DNA from: Gautieria morchelliformis
Lineage: Eukaryota > Basidiomycota > Agaricomycetes > Gomphales > Gomphaceae
NCBI GenBank assembly: GCA_015179125.1
Contig: WHVA01000279.1
Coordinates: 62,001 to 126,000 of the forward strand
DNA: 64,000 nucleotides
Direction: 5' to 3'
The translations under genes were made by a program, and so were the position numbers. Each line of letters opens with the position of its first letter. Position 1 is the first letter of the stretch. This document shows positions 43,024-53,855 of this stretch, piece after piece. Under the pieces are notes generated by a model. It was given only the letters and a program-made list of their open reading frames with translations, did not search any database and had not been told where the DNA came from.

Positions 43024-44928
43024 TCAAGGAGCTCTAAGTAATACATCTTTATATACAATGTTGGTTGTGTCCAAACCCTCCTCAAGCAAGACCTTCACTC
43101 TGTTCCAATTGGTCCCTCTTGATACACCAACATACAACTGACCATGTCCAAACACTGGATATCTCAGGTCCAGCCCAACCGTACCCAAAGACTGTCCTTG
43201 AGACTTGTTGATAGTCATTGCAAATGCCAAACGCACTGGAAACTGCCTCCTTTGCAGCACAAATGGCAACTCTCCCTCTGATGGCTTAATGATGATCCTG
43301 GGGATGAAAGCAATATTGCCTGCACGTGGACCTGAGATGATCCTGACCTCCAACACTCTAATGCTTATCCTCACCAACCGCAACCTTGTCCCATTGCATA
43401 GTCCTTGCTTCTGATCCAAATTGCGCAACAGCATCAGAGGCACTCCAGGCTTGACTTCCAAGCGAGCAGGAGGAAGACAGCCCATCTCTATGGAATTCAG
43501 ATACTCCACAGGATACCGATCTGCATCGTCGGATTCTTCAATGGAATTTGCGCAGTGCAAGACTTGAGCATCACCTGGAAACTCCCTAAACACCATGGAA
43601 TTGATCTCATTGACCTCAGTGTTTCTGGCACAGAGGATGGCACGCTCCAGAAAGTAATTATCCTGGGCAGGGACTTGATTGCCAATGCCAGGGTATATTT
43701 CCTGGATCAGATCTTCAATTCCAGGGCCACCCACCATGTGAGGAGGCAGTGAGAACGTATGATCTAGTGGGAGATCCTTTCCCTGGCCCACATTCTGCAG
43801 CCATTCTGCAAACCTGGCTCTGTCAGGGTCATTTCTCACCCGCATGTTCTCTGTCAGATGGAGGACCCTGATCTTTGGCCACAGATATGACTTCTGAAGG
43901 GTAGCTCCCACGATATCCTCCTTGGAGCCTTTAGGGACAATTGGGAGAGTCTGCTGAAAGTCACCTCCAAAGGCGACTGTGATGCCACCAAAGGGTCTGT
44001 CAGGCTGGTCAAGGAAATCCCTCAGTGTCCTGTCAATGGCCTCTATGGCATGGCGATGCTGCATTGCAGCCTCATCCCAGATGAGGAGACTGGCCTGTCT
44101 CAGCATGTCATCCTTGTCAGAGTTCTTTTTCATGGAGGAGAAAGAACGCTCATGGACAGGAATGGGAATTCCAAGCATGCTATGAGAGGTTGTACCCTTA
44201 GTGAGGATAAGTGCAGCCATTGCAGATGAGGCTACTGCAATCACAATGAGGCTCTCCACTCTACAGGAGTGGATTAGAGTGTTCCATGTGAATGATTTCC
44301 CAGCACCACCTGAGCCAGTGACAAAAAACATTTGTCCATCAGGTTTCCCATGAGCATCTCTGGTCAGTGCCGACCGTAATATCTGATCATGCGCAGACCT
44401 TTGCCCCTCATTCAGCCTGGGAACCTCCTCATCAGCTATGTCCCTCTCTTCAACAGGGTCATAGTCCCTCTGCTCAGCTATGAACCTGTTTCCAATGAGG
44501 GCCTCCCACTCGCCTGCCACCCGAGGCATATCATCAAAGCTGCTCAAGGACATTCCACCCTGCTGGAGGATTTTTTCCAAGAGAAAGAGGCCAAAATCAT
44601 AAACCTGATCGTCCTGTGGATTCTGCATACCATGTCTGATTTGGAGCTGATGTCTGAGATCATCACATATGTGCTCCCTGAAGCCATCCCATAATCTGCC
44701 GGGGCCCGATGGATTGCAATGGCCAAGGATGGTGGCAAAGAGATGTCTGAGCTGAGCACCTGTTTTCATGCCACTGGCTTCCTGGAGACACAACCTCAAC
44801 TCCTGATCATCATCCAGAAGTCCCCTTGCACGACAGGCCTCCTTGTAAGTAGCATATTGTATGCCATCCACCGACCTAAGCTCCTCAAAGGATCTAGCCC
44901 CCTTGACCACTGTGAGGAGAGTGCGCAC
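43024..44928 (-). CDS. Helitron PIF1-family helicase domain
   Basis: A 634-residue open frame, the C-terminal half of a Helitron RepHel protein, which unwinds DNA during rolling-circle transposition. Motifs seen are Walker A GSGGAGKSF near residues 205-213, motif II LLIWDEAA near 282-289, motif III FGGDFQQTLPIV near 320-331, and near the C-terminus FAMTINKSQGQSL and QLYVGVSRGTNWNRV. It ends at TAA-side residues VYKDVLLRAP about 150 bp before the Helitron 3' end, the usual distance. The upstream end of this frame (RTLLTVVKGARSFEELRSVDG) is the standard linker from Rep to helicase, so the ATG at 44928 is not a true start. No missing motif was noted. Confidence 0.9.
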   Translation of the reverse strand: MRTLLTVVKGARSFEELRSVDGIQYATYKEACRARGLLDDDQELRLCLQEASGMKTGAQLRHLFATILGHCNPSGPGRLWDGFREHICDDLRHQLQIRHGMQNPQDDQVYDFGLFLLEKILQQGGMSLSSFDDMPRVAGEWEALIGNRFIAEQRDYDPVEERDIADEEVPRLNEGQRSAHDQILRSALTRDAHGKPDGQMFFVTGSGGAGKSFTWNTLIHSCRVESLIVIAVASSAMAALILTKGTTSHSMLGIPIPVHERSFSSMKKNSDKDDMLRQASLLIWDEAAMQHRHAIEAIDRTLRDFLDQPDRPFGGITVAFGGDFQQTLPIVPKGSKEDIVGATLQKSYLWPKIRVLHLTENMRVRNDPDRARFAEWLQNVGQGKDLPLDHTFSLPPHMVGGPGIEDLIQEIYPGIGNQVPAQDNYFLERAILCARNTEVNEINSMVFREFPGDAQVLHCANSIEESDDADRYPVEYLNSIEMGCLPPARLEVKPGVPLMLLRNLDQKQGLCNGTRLRLVRISIRVLEVRIISGPRAGNIAFIPRIIIKPSEGELPFVLQRRQFPVRLAFAMTINKSQGQSLGTVGLDLRYPVFGHGQLYVGVSRGTNWNRVKVLLEEGLDTTNIVYKDVLLRAP

Positions 44929-47159
44929 AAAAAATCTCTCTCCTGATTAGGGTTTGCAAAGTGAAGGCGACCGATGCTATAACCTCTTGGCGTGGTGTCC
45001 ATACCTTTTCCTGTGCTTGCCAGGTAAAATGCTCAGGAAACTCCACATAGAGCAGATCACGTGCTTCAGGGTAGATATCATTGGCCTCAAAGTAAGCCAT
45101 GAGCAGTGTCTTTTTCGCCTCAGCCCTTTCCAGGATGTTGTCCACATCCTGGTTGGGATCAAAGATGATTGTGTGATGGTCCTTTTCATGGACTGGCAGT
45201 GCCATGACTGCAGGCACCTGGGTGTGGATTTCCCGCTCCAGCAACCTCCAACAGGCCTCATGAGCACTGACATAGCGAGCGTCCAGGTACTGCTTAATTT
45301 CATCCTGGGTGCGACCAAACTCCATGGTGGTCCGATCATGGCCCTTGTAGAGATACTTGTGGATATACTTGATACACCTCACATTGATGGTGAGTTCAGG
45401 GTTGATGTGACACCAGAATTTGAGCAAGAGCAGAGCAGAGTATGGCACAACCCATCTGTTGTCCAGCATGTCACCTCTGACATTGTGCAGCCTTCCATCA
45501 TTGCGACGACGATATTTTGGATATCCATCCTCATTCAGACTGGTTTCCTCACAGAATGGCTTTGGGAAGTTTTTCTTGCACTTGCCATTTTCCATGCAGG
45601 GTGCGTTTGGTTTCATTTGTCCACAGGGACCATGTGTCATCAGCTCACAGACCAACCGGTAGAGGACAGGATGAGTCTCTGGATCAGGGAACTCTGCCGA
45701 AATCATTGAATCCACCTCATGTGGATGTCTGATCTTGGAATCTCTTTCAAACCAGATAAGAATATGCATGTGTGGGAGTCCCCTTTTCTGGAATTCAATG
45801 GTGTGCACGCGAGCGACGGTTTCCCCAAAAATCTTTTCCTTGACGATCAAGTCAATGAGGTATTTCTTTTTGAGCTGGAACACCCGCGACACCAGGTCAG
45901 GTCTGTCCTGAGGAGTTTGTCCGGGCAACAATGCATCCAATACCTCCTGCCAGTTGGGATTGGCAGTCATGGTAATAAAGAGATCTGCCACACCATACTT
46001 CCTTGAAATGGCCAGAGAGTTCTGCAGGTTTTCCTGCATGTCCCGTGTCCCCCCTGAAATGTGGCAGGCAGAATGGATCTTATGCCCAAGTTGTTTGGAT
46101 CTCTGTCATTGTCATTGCGATGAAAGGCATCCATCATCTGGTTATACATCTCAGCACGGAGAGTGTGTTGATTTGTCCTGATCCACCACAGCCTGCTTTG
46201 CTCTGCAGCGGCCCAAGAGTCTACAATGTACTGCTGGAATAATTTGCCAGCGCGCAGGAGTGTTGTAGGTTCTTCTGTTCTCTGGAAGAGACGATAGGAA
46301 TGGAACTGAATTTGGGTGACACACCCACTTCGCTCACGCCCGTCTGGTAATTGGCGATAGCGAATACCAGGTTGCCACCCCAACTCTCCCTGGGAAAGAG
46401 CAAGACATAGTGAAGAGAGGCATAGTTTGGATTCATATCGGATACCCTTTTAAAACGTCCACCTTTGAGCTGGACAATAATATCCCTAGGTTCAGGGATG
46501 ATGCCATCTCCAGGAAGAACCACCGCAATCTCATCCGCAGTAGGGATATTATACCTCCTAGGATCCCTGTGTTCCCTGTATGTGAGCCTAGCCCGGATCT
46601 CACCATTCTGTCCCTGAGCTCTGAGCCTCTCAGCCGCTTGTCTATATATGGGAACATGAGGATTGCATAGGAGGAGCATTTCCTGCAAGTCTCCCATGAT
46701 AGTTGGAGACAGACCTGGGTTACGCGCGTTCCTCTGTGCCAAAGCCAATGCTGGATCATATATATAAAGTTGGGCATACTGTATCCGCCTCCCAGGGTTA
46801 GGGATGAGAGAGCCATGAGTATGATACAGTTCGCCCTGCAGCTTGAGGACATATGGACCACGACCCTCCCGAAGCAAATCTGGATCAAACTCGGCTCCCA
46901 AGGAAGTGAATGCAAATGCAGCATTGTACTGCCTGATGTTCTTGCGAAACTGTTTGGCCTCAGGGTCCTGGCCCTCTAAGAGCCGTCTCAATGGCTGAGG
47001 GAGCACTGGCAGCTCTGGAAGCTGCACCTTTCCTTCCATACAGCAATCACCAAATATGGGCCGCCGATTTGAGGATCTCTGCAGGCGTTCTGTCATCCAG
47101 TGTAATGCTCCACAGTCAGGGCAGGGAATAACCATGGGACCCAGATCATGATGCTGCAC
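44894..47159 (-). pseudogene. Helitron Rep (HUH endonuclease) part, frameshifted
   Basis: Three overlapping minus frames give the Helitron N-terminal and Rep region in order: 47159-46221 (CPDCGALHWMTERL, NIRQYNAAFAFTSLGAEFD, YNIPTADEIAVVLPGDG), 46383-45967 (GCVTQIQFHSYRLFQRTEE, RAGKLFQQYIVDSWAAAEQ) and 46039-44894 (FITMTANPNWQEVL, the HUH motif GLPHMHILIW, CKKNFPKPF, and the two-tyrosine motif IKYIHKYLYKGHD). Frame changes lie near 46395, at the run of six Gs near 46053 and, on entering the helicase, near 44990 and 44935. Single-base slips are likely; an intron is less likely at these places because the conserved text is continuous across them. Catalytic His and Tyr residues are all kept. Confidence 0.85.
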
Positions 47160-47170
47160 ATCTGCCTCAA

Positions 47171-48397
47171 TTATTCTAGAGCGACCAAGTGGAACAGGAG
47201 GAGGAGGTCGCTGAGGACGCTGCCGAGGTACAGGGAGTGGCTGAGGAGCTGAGGAGGTGCAAGGAGTGGCTGAAGAGGCTGTGGAGGTGCAGGGAGTGGC
47301 TGAGGAGGCTGAGGAGGTGCAGGGAGTGGCTGAGGAGGCCGAGGAGGTGCAGGCAGTCGCTGAAGAGGCCGCAGAAGTGCAGGGAGTAGCGGAGGCATTG
47401 GTCTTACTGCATTAGCCTGAGCCCGCAATGCTGCACCGCTGCCGAACCACTACAGGAGGTCTAGGAGCTGGTTGTAAAGGTGCCTGCCTGGGTCTTCCCA
47501 AGGGCTGTGCTGGGATAGGCTGTATACCAGCAGTGTGAGCATGCAAATCTGCCACCGCTGTAGAGCCTACTGCCAAATGTCCAATTCCAGCCGCCTGAGC
47601 ACGCAACTGAGCAATTGCTGCAGAACCTACTACAGGAGGTCTAGGAGCTGGTTGTAAAGGTGCCTGCCTGTGTCTTCCCAAGGGCTGTGCTGGGATAGGC
47701 TGTAACCCAGCAGCATGAGCACGCAAATCTGCCACCGCTGTAGAGCCTACTACAGGTTGTCCAATTCCAGCCGCCTGAGCACGCAACTGAGCAATTGCTG
47801 CAGAACCTGCTACAGGAGCTGGCTGTCCAGCGTCAGGCCTATTTCTTCTGAGGGGCTGTAATCGTGGATAGCTGCTAACTGTGCACGAAGGGCTGCCACC
47901 TGCTCTCCAGGACTGGGATCAGGTGGATATGATGGCCCCGCAAGCGTAGGAGGGCAATGGAGCTGGCTGTACAGGGTCTGGCCTATGTCCTCTCAGGGGC
48001 TGCCATGGTGTGATAACTGCTAACTGAGCACGAAGGGCTGCCACCTGCTCTGTAGGACTGGGATCAGGAGCAAGTGATGGCCCGCAGGCATTGGTGGACG
48101 TGATGGCCCTGCCACAGGTTGTTGAAAAGGATCGGCTGCACTGCTTCTAGAAGGAGGGTGAGGGATGGCAAAAGGCGGTGGTGGAGGGGGTGGCTGGTTC
48201 TGAGCTCCAATATGCGCTCTCCGACGCGCTCTCCGATGACTGGGTGGTGTCATACCTCCTGCCCCTCCCTCGCACTTTGACGCACCTGCCGACGGATGCT
48301 CTCTGGGGTAGATGGATCCCTGAGAAATGCAGGCATAAGAGTAGAGAGAGAATAAAGATATCAATATCAGACTTACATCGCAAGCAGAATAAGGCAA
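47171..48397 (-). CDS. Proline/alanine-rich N-terminal region of the Helitron protein
   Basis: Minus frames before the Rep part are low complexity. At 47220-47395 a 30-bp repeat encodes PPQPLPAPPQ-type decapeptides. At about 47450-47810 two copies of an exact 180-bp (60-codon) unit encode IPAQPLGRPRQAPLQPAPRP and VVGSAAIAQLRAQAAGIG. Around 48020-48370 a separate frame has a possible donor (gtaagt on minus near 48374). No domain recognised. The repeats may be a disordered spacer, and frame continuity with Rep was not established. Confidence 0.45.
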
Positions 48398-48479
48398 ACT
48401 CAGGGAAAACAGGCTGTGCGGGTATCTCAGACGGATTGCAAAGCCACTGATCCTAATATAAATACTGCAAACAGCAGAT

Positions 48480-49200
48480 ACAGTTACAAAAACTTACCAG
48501 AAAGGGGATAATACCCAGGTAGGGTATGCAGTAGTGACAGGACAAATGCACTTGAAAAGTGCCTACAAAATGCCAAAAAAGCAAAGTTATAGCAAATAAC
48601 AAATAATAAGCATCAAGAAAAGGCAGATACAATACCATAACACTCACCAGAAACAGCCAGGTAGCAGGTGCAGCAGTGACAGGACAAATGTCACTTGAAA
48701 AGTGCCTAAAAAAAGCCAAAAAAGCGAAATTATGGCAAATAAGAAGATAATAAGCATCAAGAAAAGGCAGGTACAATGCCATAACACTCACCAGAAACAG
48801 CCAGGTAGCAAGTGCAGCAGTGACAGAAAGAATGTCACTTGAAAAGTGCCTAAAAAAAGCCAAAAAAGTGAGAATTATGGCAAATAAGAAGATAATAAGC
48901 CTCAAGAAAAGGCAGGTACAATAGCATAGCACTCACCAGAAACAGCCAGGTAGCAGGTGCAGCAGTGACAGGACAAATTGTCACTTGAACAGTGCCTAAA
49001 AAAAGCCAAAAAAGCGAAATTATAGCAAAAAAGAACATAATAAGCATCAAGAAAAGGCAGGTACAATAGCATAGCACTCACCAGAAACAGCCAGATAGCA
49101 GGTGCAGCAGTGACAGGACAATTGTCACTTGAACAGTGCCTAAAAAAGCCAAAAAAGCGAAATTATAAATAACAAACATAAAAAAAGGCAGTTTCAGTAG
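48480..49200 (-). repeat. 144-bp tandem repeat with exon-like units in the Helitron 5' region
   Basis: Five copies, spaced 134-150 bp. On minus each has a pyrimidine-rich tract ending ttttttag, a 58-62-nt block starting GCACTTTTCAAGTGACA and ending GGCTGTTTCTG, then gtgagtgttatggc. So each unit is an AG-exon-GT cassette, with about 86 nt of intron-like DNA. The copy nearest the coding region is more diverged and ends at gtaagt. Whether all are spliced in is unknown. Confidence 0.8.
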
Positions 49201-49539
49201 CATCAAACTCACCAGAAAGAACCTAGATAGGAAGTTAATAGAAGAGATGCAGGTGGTGGGAGGGATGGGATGGGATGGGATGATGGTAGAAGGAGGGCAG
49301 AGGGGACCGGCTGCGCAGCGTCTGCCAGGTCACCCAGCGCTGTACCGGCAAGCACCAGAACCGGTCTGGCTGGGCCTGGGCCTAGGGCTCGCGGCTGCGC
49401 CGCTCGCTCCGCTGACCTAATTATTACGTAACATTATTTGTAACATTATTAGTCAGCGGTGCGCCCACAACCCACCGAGCGCGTTTCACTCTTAGATGGG
49501 AGTTGTGTTCCACCGCCTGGTGTATATTACCCTGATTCT

Positions 49540-49924
49540 ATAGTCTCCTCAAAGCAAGAAAATCCTCAGCCTGCATGAAGGGATAGGTCTCCCCTGCTTC
49601 TGCCTTCTCAAAGATGCGCTGATCGTGGAGAAAACTAGTTTACCTGCCAGCGGTTCCAGAGGTTTGAATACATCTTGCAAAATGTAAGTCGCCTTTGTTG
49701 AAATACAACAACATGTTGTGTCCCGCCAACGCGCGATCATTGAGCATCCAACTTGAATTTTGGATGTCATATGGTAAGTTGGAATTTGCCGATGGCGACA
49801 CATCGACGTTCAGACCTGTATGGCTGCCAATAAGGATAATCAGCAGATAATAAAGGGACTCCAGATCGTTGCAATGGGCTGTTATGTAAACGATTTTTGA
49901 GAGCATTGCACTGCATGAAAACAT
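49540..49924 (-). pseudogene. Kinase-like (FunK1-type) C-lobe fragment
   Basis: A minus frame of about 94 residues starts IVYITAHCNDLESLYYLLIIL. The HxxDDLESLYYxLxW pattern is typical of the C-lobe of fungal FunK1-type kinase-like proteins expanded in agaricomycetes. Further text in another register (FKPLEPLAGKLVFSTISASL-like) continues to about 49545, suggesting one frame change near 49665. The ATP-binding lobe is absent. It lies between the Helitron 5' end and the Copia LTR. Moderate confidence in the family only. Confidence 0.45.
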
Positions 49925-49931
49925 AAGAACC

Positions 49932-50161
49932 TGTTAGTAATCAGGACGATGATGCAGCCGAGGCAGAGCCGGCACGGCACGCACTTAGCCGGAAGTTCGA
50001 GAACGCTCTCGACTCCGGGTTGCTGGTGCACCGGCATCGCATCGGCACAGCAGCTCGAAGATATTAGTAATACAATGGACTTCATATTTTGTCTATAAAG
50101 GCAGAACGATCTCAAATAGATCGTAGTATAACAGACTATTATTTTACTCCTTCGTTCTACA
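49932..50161 (+). repeat. Copia 5' LTR and primer-binding site
   Basis: 230 bp from tgttagtaatcagg to ttcgttctaca, with a TATA-like tctataaaggc near 50093. Directly after it is ggttatgggccccgg. Copia and Ty5 elements prime from the anticodon region of initiator Met tRNA with a site beginning ggttatg, which this matches in form. Confidence 0.75.
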
Positions 50162-50348
50162 GGTTATGGGCCCCGGCCATAACTAAACTATTACACATCT
50201 AACTTACTCCAACTACGCTCTATATTCCACCGACTCAATACCAATCGACAATGTCGAGTAGCAACAACACGTACAAGATCGACCCCTTGAATGGGGACAA
50301 TTACGCCGGCGGCTCAAGTGGATACTCGACAATTTAGATCTATGGGAC

Positions 50349-51467
50349 GTGGCTATCGGCAGGGAGACGGAACCGAGACCGGCAGATGCTGGCAACGTCA
50401 CTGCGACCGAGCAGCAAGAAATTGACGATTGGAGAAGGAAGGACAAAAAGGCTAGAAAAGAAATTTGCCTTAGAGTCGCCGACGAACAACTGGTGTACAT
50501 CAATCAGACGATGTCTGCATTTGCTGTATGGGCTAGTTTACAAGCGATATTTGAATCTAAGGGAGCCGTTGGGATCGTAAATCTCCGAAGAGATTTCTTC
50601 TGGACGCTTGCCGAGGACGGCGTGAACATGGAGGAGCACGTACACAAGCTCCATGGCATTCAACAGGAACTGAATGTGCGGGGACATTACATCAATGACA
50701 CCGAGTTCTCGAACACGTTGCTGACATCACTACCAGATTCTTGGTCGGCATTTATTATGGCAGTAAACTCCAGTGGAGCCGGGACGACAGCTGCTATATT
50801 AATAGCTCGAGTTCTCGATGAGGATCGAGCACGGAAAGCTGGATCAGCACGGCAGACGGCGCTTAAGACGCAACAACGTCACAGGCCCAGAAAAGATGAC
50901 TCAGGAGCAACAAAGGGAAAGTGCCGAAATTGCGGCAAGAAGGGTCATTACGTGAAGGACTGCTGGGCGAAAGGTGATGGCAAGGAAGGCCAAGCACCAA
51001 AGTGGTTCAAATCAGGGAACAAAGAGACAGTTAAACAAGCAGAAGAAAAGGATTTCGCATTTGTATCCAAGGAGGTAGCATACAGTGCTATATCTGCATC
51101 CGACTGGCTAGCCGATTCAGCGGCAACAACACACATAGCCCGAAGCCAAAATGATTTCGCTAGCTATGCCGAGGACCCATCAGAAATTGAAGGAATTTCA
51201 CCTGATGTGGTACTACACACACAAGGTCGAGGCACTATATACATGGAATTCAAGGTCGGCGCCAAGACGAACATGATCGAACTATGTGACGTCAAGCATG
51301 CACCAGATGCGCCGAACAACCTTATCAGTGTAGGGCGTCTAACTGATAAGGGCAACACAGCCACATTTACAGGCACCGGCGTCGAATTCAAAACACGCAC
51401 TGGAGTTATTTTTGCACAGGGACAGAAGCGCAGGAGGCTATTCTGTATGAAGGCACGGGTCACTTGA
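50349..51467 (+). CDS. Copia gag and protease
   Basis: A 372-residue frame. Residues 1-190 are Copia-type gag (WASLQAIFESKGAVGIVNLRRD, LTSLPDSWSAFIMAV). Near residue 196 is the CCHC knuckle CRNCGKKGHYVKDCW. From about 255 is the aspartic protease (WLADSAATTHIARSQNDF) and the conserved tail VKHAPDAPNNLISVGRLTDKG. The true gag start lies upstream of this open part (an ATG near 50250). Part of a broken element. Confidence 0.85.
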   Translation: MAIGRETEPRPADAGNVTATEQQEIDDWRRKDKKARKEICLRVADEQLVYINQTMSAFAVWASLQAIFESKGAVGIVNLRRDFFWTLAEDGVNMEEHVHKLHGIQQELNVRGHYINDTEFSNTLLTSLPDSWSAFIMAVNSSGAGTTAAILIARVLDEDRARKAGSARQTALKTQQRHRPRKDDSGATKGKCRNCGKKGHYVKDCWAKGDGKEGQAPKWFKSGNKETVKQAEEKDFAFVSKEVAYSAISASDWLADSAATTHIARSQNDFASYAEDPSEIEGISPDVVLHTQGRGTIYMEFKVGAKTNMIELCDVKHAPDAPNNLISVGRLTDKGNTATFTGTGVEFKTRTGVIFAQGQKRRRLFCMKARVT

Positions 51468-51622
51468 TCAATCGAGGCACAGGACTTTGCGGCAGCGGCA
51501 AAGGGGCGGTCATGGGACAAATGGCACAGGATACTCGGGCACATCAATATAAATTCTATAAAGATGTTGAAATCTAATGATCTAGTTACTGGACTTGAGA
51601 TCGACAAGTCAAACAAGCCGAG

Positions 51623-51835
51623 TGTAAAAATATCTATCTTAAGCCTCAGGTCACAAGAGCACGACAGAACTTAACCAGTGTGTGGTATTCTGATGCTACG
51701 TAGTGACAGTGTAAGGGTAAGATGCGATGGGGACCGCTGGCCGGTTCCCACGCATAAACTATACAGTGGGTCCCTAAGGGGCCCACTGGGATTATGTAAT
51801 AACTAATGTACATGTAGATACATGGGTTATTTACA
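51623..51835 (-). repeat. Gypsy C1 3' LTR
   Basis: 213 bp, on minus TGTAAATAACCC ... TTTTTACA. Just inside is ctatagagggggaggg (51836-51851 on minus), a good polypurine tract for plus-strand priming. Confidence 0.87.
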
Positions 51836-52271
51836 CCCTCCCCCTCTATAGATAACTATAGGGGTTAATTACTACTCATAGAGGTCGTCCATGAGGGAGT
51901 CCTCTAGAGTGGCCGATACGACGACGTCATTGTCGTACAGGGCCGGAGGAGCACGTGACTCCTCCGGGGGCATCTCCGCGTCATCGGTGGTGATCCGGTG
52001 AGGCTAGTCAGCCTCACCACTAGCGGCGGTCTCCGCTTGGGCGCTGGGGCCCGTGTCCTCGCGGAGCATGGCCTCAACGGCCGGGTCCTCCGTGTGAGGA
52101 GGGGGCCGGAAGCGCGCCAGCTCTTGGTCGAGCTGAGCGTGAGTGAAGGGGTCGCGGCACTGCGGCCCTCACGTGGCTGGTCTCTATGACCTTTTGTTGG
52201 CCCTCACGGGCGGCGGCGCTGAATGCCGCACCAGTGATGCTGCGCTGAACCTAGTGTTCAATGCGCGCCGC

Positions 52272-53855
52272 TCACTCGTGAGTGACTCCCGCGTAGCGGG
52301 CCAACCATCTCGCGATCTCCGCGAGTGGGATGTCGGGGCCGGCTCGGCCCTCCACAGGGAATGGGCCCGTGATTGAGAGCCGCAGGGTGGTGCTCTGAGG
52401 CGTCAGCACTTCCCTGGCATCGACAAGGCTCGACCATTGGTCCGTCGAGCCGAAAAGGTCGAGTAGCCTCGCCCTGAGTGGTGATGCGACCCCTTTAACC
52501 CGGGGTGCAAGGGCTATCAACCACATCCAGACGTCCATGTCGTCTAGGTTGAAGGTGCCATCCGCGTTGTCACGGATGGCGGAGGGAATTCCTTCAGGGT
52601 TGTGTATCCAACCCTTTAGAATGGCCGCGATGTCGTGCGGGGTACCGCCCGCTATCACGAGACAATCCCTTTTGGTATTGCGAGCGCGTTGTTCGCGCTC
52701 GATGCGTTTGAATACGCCGATCATCTCGCGCGTACACGCGATCTGCGGCGTTTCTTTTGCCCGCACTATGAGTTCAACGAAGCAGGGTTCGTCGAGCGGG
52801 CAGACGTCGTACCATTGGGTACGACGTTGTTGGGCCTTTCCTACCGGTCGTGGTAGGAGGCCCATCTCGGAGATCGGTGGATCTCCGAGTGGGATGAGCC
52901 TTCCCTCCCCCGGGTAGGGAGGATGAACCGACTCAACTGTCCCTGCCGGCGGAGGTAGGGCCACGCCAGGCTACTGGGCCTCGACCTGTGCTATCCGCCG
53001 CTGAAGGGTGGGGTCGTGGATGGTGTGCGACGATGACGCCGCTAGGTAAGCGCTGATTGCGCTTTCCTTCGCAATGGCTAGCCCATTGACGGTGTGGAGG
53101 GAGCCGCGCAATTTCTTGCGCTTCTTCTTTGGCTGCTCTGCAGCCGCTGTGCCCGTTCAGGGTCGTACGTCTTCCAGACGGACGAGTCGGATTCCCATCC
53201 ATCTAGGACGCTGTACACAGAGTCGGAAGGTGTGCTCTGCCCTTCCGTTGTTGTCGTGGTTGGAGTCGGGTCCGACAATCGGGACGCGAGCCCCGATGTT
53301 GCGCGTGCCGGCAACGGCGCCGTCACGTGAGGTGAAGATGGCCCAGCCACTGGGTCTGTGGCCGGGTCATGTCGCGGCCTTTTTGAGGCAGCGTGGACCA
53401 GGGTAACCTGGAGCTGGGCTGCACTCAGCTGCTGCTCCAGTTCCTTGATCCTGGCGCGCTCGGTTACGAGCGCGTCGTCGCGGTCCTCGACCGCGCGTTC
53501 TAGCTCCTTGACCTCTTTTTGAGGTCGTGACGTCCCGGAGGGGCTCTTCTCGCACATCACGTGCGATGCCCCTTGGGAGCCATCCCCAAGCTGCATCGAC
53601 GGCGTCGCCAATGTCTTCGTCCCGCAACTTGACCTTGTGGGTGCCGGTCGCGGCCCTCAGGTGCACGGCGTAGTCCGCGCATGTTGCGCAATCGTCCGGG
53701 TGGACGATGGCGAGGGTGTCCTCCCATCCCACGATCGTCCAGTGCTCCTGGTCTATCAGAGCACGGAGAATGTCTGCGGCCCCTTGCCTTGGGGCCGTTG
53801 TTCGCGTTGTGGACGTTGACGGGTCAACGTCCATCCCATCTTTGGGGAGCATCAT
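52272..53855 (-). pseudogene. Gypsy C1 accessory ORF region between integrase and 3' LTR
   Basis: Sense to the element, in several frames. The first part (53855-53367) has MDVDPSTSTTRTTAP, GWEDTLAIVHPDDCATCADYAVHLRAATG and a coiled coil (EVKELERAVEDRDDALVTERA). The middle is Ser/Thr/Pro-rich (DPTPTTTTTEGQSTPSDSVYSVLDGWESDSS). The last frame, 52964-52272, has QWYDVCPLDEPCFVELIVRAKE, NADGTFNLDDMDVWMWLIALAP and ARLLDLFGSTDQWSSLVDA. I recognise no family, and see no signal peptide or membrane segment, so nothing supports an envelope. The same ORF is in C2 (22320-23860). Function unknown; fossil. Confidence 0.55.

Larger units (their letters stand above)
42875..49478 (-). mobile_element. Helitron with Rep and PIF1-like helicase (H1 family, 6.6 kb)
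   Basis: The 3' end on minus is hairpin CCCGCGCGAAGCGCGGG, then gtacccacCTAG at 42875-42878 (plus ctaggtgggtacccgcgc). The 5' end is placed at TCGGTGGGTTGTGGGC (plus gcccacaacccaccga, ending 49478), preceded inside by ctgacctaattattacgtaacattattt as in the H2 copies. Coding is minus: proline-rich N-terminal region, Rep (HUH) and helicase. Frameshifts in the Rep region mean this copy is probably inactive, but the helicase frame is intact, so decay is recent. The neighbour at its 5' end is a kinase-like fragment. Confidence 0.82.
49932..51622 (+). mobile_element. Ty1/Copia element, 5' part
   Basis: 5' LTR (49932-50161), primer-binding site, gag with zinc knuckle, protease and the start of the integrase (WHRILGHININSIKMLKSNDL-type text up to 51620). 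It is cut by Gypsy C1 at 51623. No continuation of Copia pol is found on the far side of C1 (after 61253), so the rest is lost. Broken, about one or two breaks besides the truncation. Confidence 0.85.

Noticed and set aside
47189-47389. Plus-strand Glu/Arg-rich frame with CREWLRRLRR repeats
   Set aside because: It is the reverse of the 30-bp proline-rich repeat of the Helitron protein on the minus strand.
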